Shown here one piece after another: positions 31,079 to 34,049 of a DNA stretch of 34,049 bases. Position 1 is the stretch's first letter. Every line of letters starts with the position of its first letter. The translations under genes and the position numbers were made by a program. The notes beneath the pieces were generated by a model. That model searched no databases, was not told the origin of the DNA, and saw only the letters and a list, made by a program, of their open reading frames with translations. This DNA is from Candidatus Gottesmanbacteria bacterium (lineage in GTDB: Bacteria > Patescibacteriota > Microgenomatia > UBA10105 > UBA927): positions 1 to 34,049 of the forward strand of contig JACREM010000063.1 of NCBI GenBank assembly GCA_016218215.1. The letters run 5' to 3'.

Positions 31079-32347
31079 TTATCTGTACAATGTCTGATTT
31101 CTATTTGGACCAACCGAAATAGTCAAAACTTTTGTCCCTGTTTGTTTCTCCAGCTCCAATAGGTACACCTTGGCTTCTTTTGGAAGAAGTGCATACTTCT
31201 TTATATCGCCAAGAGGAGTCTTCCACCCCTTCATCACTTTATATATTCCCCGTACCTCGGCCAATGAATACGCATCCAGATTTTCGTACGATACCCGTTT
31301 TCCTTTGAGTGTATATCCGGTACATATTTTTATCGTTTCAAAACTATCCAGTACATCTATTTTTGTGATAGCAAGATCCGTAAAGCCATTTACTTTTGAC
31401 GCAAACCGTACAAGCTCCGCATCAAACCATCCGCACCGTCTTGGCCGTCCCGTGGTCGCTCCGTACTCCTTTCCTACAGCCCTCAATTTCTCACCAACCG
31501 TATCAGATAATTCCGTCGGAAACGGTCCCGAACCCACGCGCGTGGTATACGCTTTGGTCACCCCTGTCACACGATTTATATACTGAGCGGGTACTCCGGA
31601 AGATGCAGTGATACTTCCGGCAACAGTAGACGAAGCGGTGACAAATGGATACGTCCCCCAATCGTTATCCAAAAACATCCCCTGAGCTCCTTCATACAAA
31701 ATAGTCTTTTTCTTTTTGTACGCGTCAAAAAGAAGCGACATCGGTTCTCTCACCATATCCCTAATTTTATTGTAGTGCACCATCTGTTCTTGTAGGATCT
31801 CTTCTACATCCAGAGGGGACTCGCCAAACGCACGAATAATTTTATTTTTTATCGACAGTGCGATTTCTAATTTTTCCCTGAGCCTGTTCACATCTTGAAA
31901 ATCATTTAAGCGTATACCCTGATACGAAACTTTATCCGCATACACAGGACCGATGCCCCGTCCTGTCGTGCCTGTTTTACTTTTTCCTTTTGCCTCTTCA
32001 TACAACCGGTCAAGAAGTTTGTGATACGGCAGGATGATGTGGCAACGGGGAGAAATCAAAAGTCTTTTTCTTAAGTTCGACAATACTTTTTCCAGCATTG
32101 CTATCTCAGCAGTTAATACTTCCAGATCCAGAACTACTCCTGAGGTGATGCAGGTAATTCCTTTCTTCGTAAATACTCCAGAAGGCACGAGGTGAAGAGG
32201 AAATGTTCCATAAGAATTTATCACCGTATGACCTGCGTTATTGCCGCCATGAAACCGAACAGTAATATCTGATTTCTGGGAAAATAGGTCAACAATTTTT
32301 CCTTTTCCTTCATCCCCCCACTGTGCTCCGGTTACGACGTGAATCAT
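31079..32347 (-). CDS. purA: Adenylosuccinate synthetase PurA
   Basis: 422 aa. PurA couples GTP hydrolysis to formation of adenylosuccinate from IMP and aspartate. The N terminus has the P-loop-like WGDEGKGKIVD (10-20) with Asp12, GGNNAGHTV (34-42) with His40, GTTGRGIGP (126-134), and later VTKAYTTRVGSGPFPTEL and TTGRPRRCGWFD, which bind aspartate and IMP. The enzyme is complete and of normal length. A strong AAGGAGG Shine-Dalgarno lies five bases before the ATG. It follows purQ by 13 bases and precedes purB by two. Confidence 0.97.
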   Translation of the reverse strand: MIHVVTGAQWGDEGKGKIVDLFSQKSDITVRFHGGNNAGHTVINSYGTFPLHLVPSGVFTKKGITCITSGVVLDLEVLTAEIAMLEKVLSNLRKRLLISPRCHIILPYHKLLDRLYEEAKGKSKTGTTGRGIGPVYADKVSYQGIRLNDFQDVNRLREKLEIALSIKNKIIRAFGESPLDVEEILQEQMVHYNKIRDMVREPMSLLFDAYKKKKTILYEGAQGMFLDNDWGTYPFVTASSTVAGSITASSGVPAQYINRVTGVTKAYTTRVGSGPFPTELSDTVGEKLRAVGKEYGATTGRPRRCGWFDAELVRFASKVNGFTDLAITKIDVLDSFETIKICTGYTLKGKRVSYENLDAYSLAEVRGIYKVMKGWKTPLGDIKKYALLPKEAKVYLLELEKQTGTKVLTISVGPNRNQTLYR

Positions 32348-32360
32348 ACCTTCCTCCTTT

Positions 32361-33161
32361 TTAATGAAAATACTTTACTGCATTTTTAAAAATTTCAAAC
32401 CCCGGTCCGTATACAGGCAACTTTTTTCCTTCTCGTTCATACTGCTCTTTTAATACCGTCCAGTTGGGAAGCTGGGTAAAAAACAATGCTCTCTCCGGAT
32501 GGGGCATGATTCCCAGTATCCGTCCGTTCTCATTTGTAAGAGCCGCAATATTTCTCGCTGTACCTGTCGGGTTTTCGGGAAGGTGTTGATACTCAAAGAG
32601 TAAACCACGTTCATACCTAAGAGCAACAAGGTGCTTTTTCTCAAGAACATGTAAAATTTCATCTGAAGCATGCAACCGTCCTTCACCGTGTGCAATCGGC
32701 AAACTTATATGCGAAATCCCCCAAAGCCACGGTGTTTCACTTTCACTTTTCATATCAGTCCATCTGGCTACATACCGTGTACTACTATTATGAAGAAGGG
32801 CAACTTCACGTTTCCCGTACTTTCCGTTCAGCGCAGGAACAAGACCCAGGGATACGAGTATCTGACACCCGTTGCAAATTCCGATAACGAGAGTATCTTT
32901 TTTTGCACATTCCAGAATCTCCGGCCAGAGGTGATTTCTAACTTTATTGGCATACGCATTTCCAGATCCCATATCATCCCCGTACGAAAATCCTCCGGGA
33001 AATGCGAGTACTTCATACTCCCGAATTTTTTTGGGTTTTGCGACAAGATCATTGACATGGATTATGTCTGCTTTTGCTCCGACGAGATCAAAGGCAAATT
33101 TTGTCTCGTCCTCACAATTCAAACCAAATCCTGCAAATACTAAAACGTGTGGTTTTTTCAT
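32361..33161 (-). CDS. purQ: FGAM synthase glutaminase subunit PurQ
   Basis: 266 aa, class I glutamine amidotransferase. LAFPGGFSYGDDMGSG (52-67) is the PurQ hallmark; the nucleophile is Cys96 in VIGICNGCQIL, and the His/Glu of the triad are His221 and Glu223 in MPHPERA. It supplies ammonia to PurL. The start overlaps the purL stop as ATGA. At 266 aa it is longer than the 225-aa Bacillus-type PurQ, because of extra length around residues 120-200, close to the size of archaeal-type forms. No purS was seen next to it. Confidence 0.96.
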   Translation of the reverse strand: MKKPHVLVFAGFGLNCEDETKFAFDLVGAKADIIHVNDLVAKPKKIREYEVLAFPGGFSYGDDMGSGNAYANKVRNHLWPEILECAKKDTLVIGICNGCQILVSLGLVPALNGKYGKREVALLHNSSTRYVARWTDMKSESETPWLWGISHISLPIAHGEGRLHASDEILHVLEKKHLVALRYERGLLFEYQHLPENPTGTARNIAALTNENGRILGIMPHPERALFFTQLPNWTVLKEQYEREGKKLPVYGPGFEIFKNAVKYFH

Positions 33162-34049
33162 ACTTGTTCCTTTTCACTTCTGGCTCTATACGCTTTTACC
33201 AGATCATTCAGTGGTGTATCGATGCTCTTTTTTCCGTCAAGGCCGCAAACAGTAAAATTCAATGAATCGCAAACAAAACCGATATTTCGATATGGGGCAT
33301 GCGAAAAAATTGACTCAAATTTTTTTTGAAATTTCGGATGTATCGTTACCACTACCCGACCTTGCGATTCACTAAAAAGCACTTCATCATTTTTCTCTAC
33401 CGATCCGGGTATTTTTTCTAAGAAAATATTCATGCCAAGCATGCCCCCAAGTGCGGTTGTTGCAAGGGCAATCCCAAGTCCGCCGCGGGAGACACTTTGA
33501 GCCGATGCGACAAGCCCCAGTTGTATTGCACGAAAGAGCGCAAGATACAGTGCGCGATTACTTTTTGCGTCTACAAGCGGTACATTATTTCCGATGGCAT
33601 TATTTCCTTCTCGTTCCGATAAATAAACAAAATACTCGCTTGCTCCCATCTCACTATGCGTTTTTCCTAACACATACACCAAATCTTCCGGACACTTTGC
33701 GTCGAGGGATACAGTTTTCATCACATCGTCGATGTGACCTATTGAGGAAATTAAAAGAGTCGGAGGAATCGATATCTTTACCGGTTCTCCTCGCGCGTCA
33801 AATCCTGAAAAATCATTAAACATACTGTCCTTACCGGATATAAACGGCGTTTGAAACAAAGTGGCATAGTCGTAGCATGCCGTCACTGCTCTTTTGAGTT
33901 GTCCCAGACGAAACGGGTCTTTGCTGCTGCACCAGCAAAAATTATCGACAAGAGCGATTTTGTTTGGATCTGCTCCAGCCGTTACGAGATTTCGAATTGC
34001 CGTATCTATACTACTGGCCGCCATAGTATACGTATCTATGTCGCTGTAA
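33158..34049 (-). CDS. purL: FGAM synthase synthetase subunit PurL, C-terminal part only
   Basis: The frame stays open to the window edge, so only the last 296 residues or so are seen; the ATG at 34024 is internal, since the upstream codons (YSDIDTYT) continue the family pattern. Recognisable PurL blocks are SSIDTAIRNLVTAGADP, ALVDNFCWCSSKDP, FISGKDSMFNDF (conserved GKDSM), PPTLLISSIG and SRGGLGIALA near the C terminus. PurL uses ATP and PurQ-derived ammonia to turn FGAR into FGAM. Its stop overlaps purQ by four bases. It is the most upstream pur gene in view; the operon promoter lies outside the window. Confidence 0.96.
   Translation of the reverse strand, partial: YSDIDTYTMAASSIDTAIRNLVTAGADPNKIALVDNFCWCSSKDPFRLGQLKRAVTACYDYATLFQTPFISGKDSMFNDFSGFDARGEPVKISIPPTLLISSIGHIDDVMKTVSLDAKCPEDLVYVLGKTHSEMGASEYFVYLSEREGNNAIGNNVPLVDAKSNRALYLALFRAIQLGLVASAQSVSRGGLGIALATTALGGMLGMNIFLEKIPGSVEKNDEVLFSESQGRVVVTIHPKFQKKFESIFSHAPYRNIGFVCDSLNFTVCGLDGKKSIDTPLNDLVKAYRARSEKEQV

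Noticed and set aside
32670-33143. 157-codon plus-strand frame opposite purQ, and similar frames opposite purM and purA
   Set aside because: All are antisense to well-supported pur genes and show no motif or start signal.
1-34049. Alternative genetic code with UGA as glycine, known in some CPR groups
   Set aside because: TGA ends several genes at ATGA junctions with complete downstream genes, and no long gene is interrupted by in-frame TGA.

Overview
The window looks like a piece of a Patescibacteria (CPR) chromosome, possibly Microgenomates-like; the lineage is an inference. Support comes from low-to-moderate GC, tightly packed genes with many ATGA stop/start overlaps, a small secreted protein ending in YGQGYY repeats, and many one-helix anchored surface proteins. 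TGA is clearly used as a stop, so the UGA-recoding CPR lineages are unlikely. I saw no tRNA, rRNA, CRISPR array, transposase, prophage or origin. No stretch over 300 bases lacks a gene; the longest gap is about 216 bases (19219-19434).

Region 1 (1-11145) is a cell-surface region. Two large membrane proteins end in the same module, seven FG-GAP/VCBS repeats followed by an ASPIC/UnbV domain (CRTAC1-type). One carries a membrane-anchored vanadium-haloperoxidase-type PAP2 domain with its full active-site signature. The other carries a YraQ/ArsP-type permease. Around them lie four paralogous one-helix proteins that resemble the DUF7282 family, two cupredoxin-like proteins, a secreted YGQGYY-repeat protein and a GT-C-like membrane protein. 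This is the most novel part of the window.

Region 2 (11234-21660) is mixed housekeeping and envelope: a DUF1003 protein, a MshA-like glycosyltransferase, an alkyltransferase-type protein, a LemA/TPM pair separated by two GC-rich hairpin repeats, a coupled trio (DegT-like PLP protein, GT39-like glycosyltransferase with an in-frame palindromic insert, QueA) ended by a bidirectional terminator, a glycine-rich RRM protein, an AI-2E-family permease and an LCP-family protein.

Region 3 (21710-26947) holds MsrA, a compact four-gene minus-strand unit (HIT, FMN reductase, MBL-fold protein with a degraded metal motif, GNAT), an MsbA-like ABC exporter and a one-helix protein of unknown function.

Region 4 (27039-34049) is a minus-strand purine operon in transcription order purL-purQ-purA-purB-purE-purC-purM, with overlaps or gaps of at most 14 bases. 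purL is cut by the window edge. It covers FGAM synthesis, AIR closure, AIR carboxylation, SAICAR synthesis and both adenylosuccinate steps; purF, purD, purN/T, purH and purK are not in view.

Across the window, genes that open transcription units often have a -10-like hexamer only 6-12 bases before the ATG and no Shine-Dalgarno, while several internal genes have a purine-rich Shine-Dalgarno. This suggests leaderless mRNAs and was used to choose several start codons.
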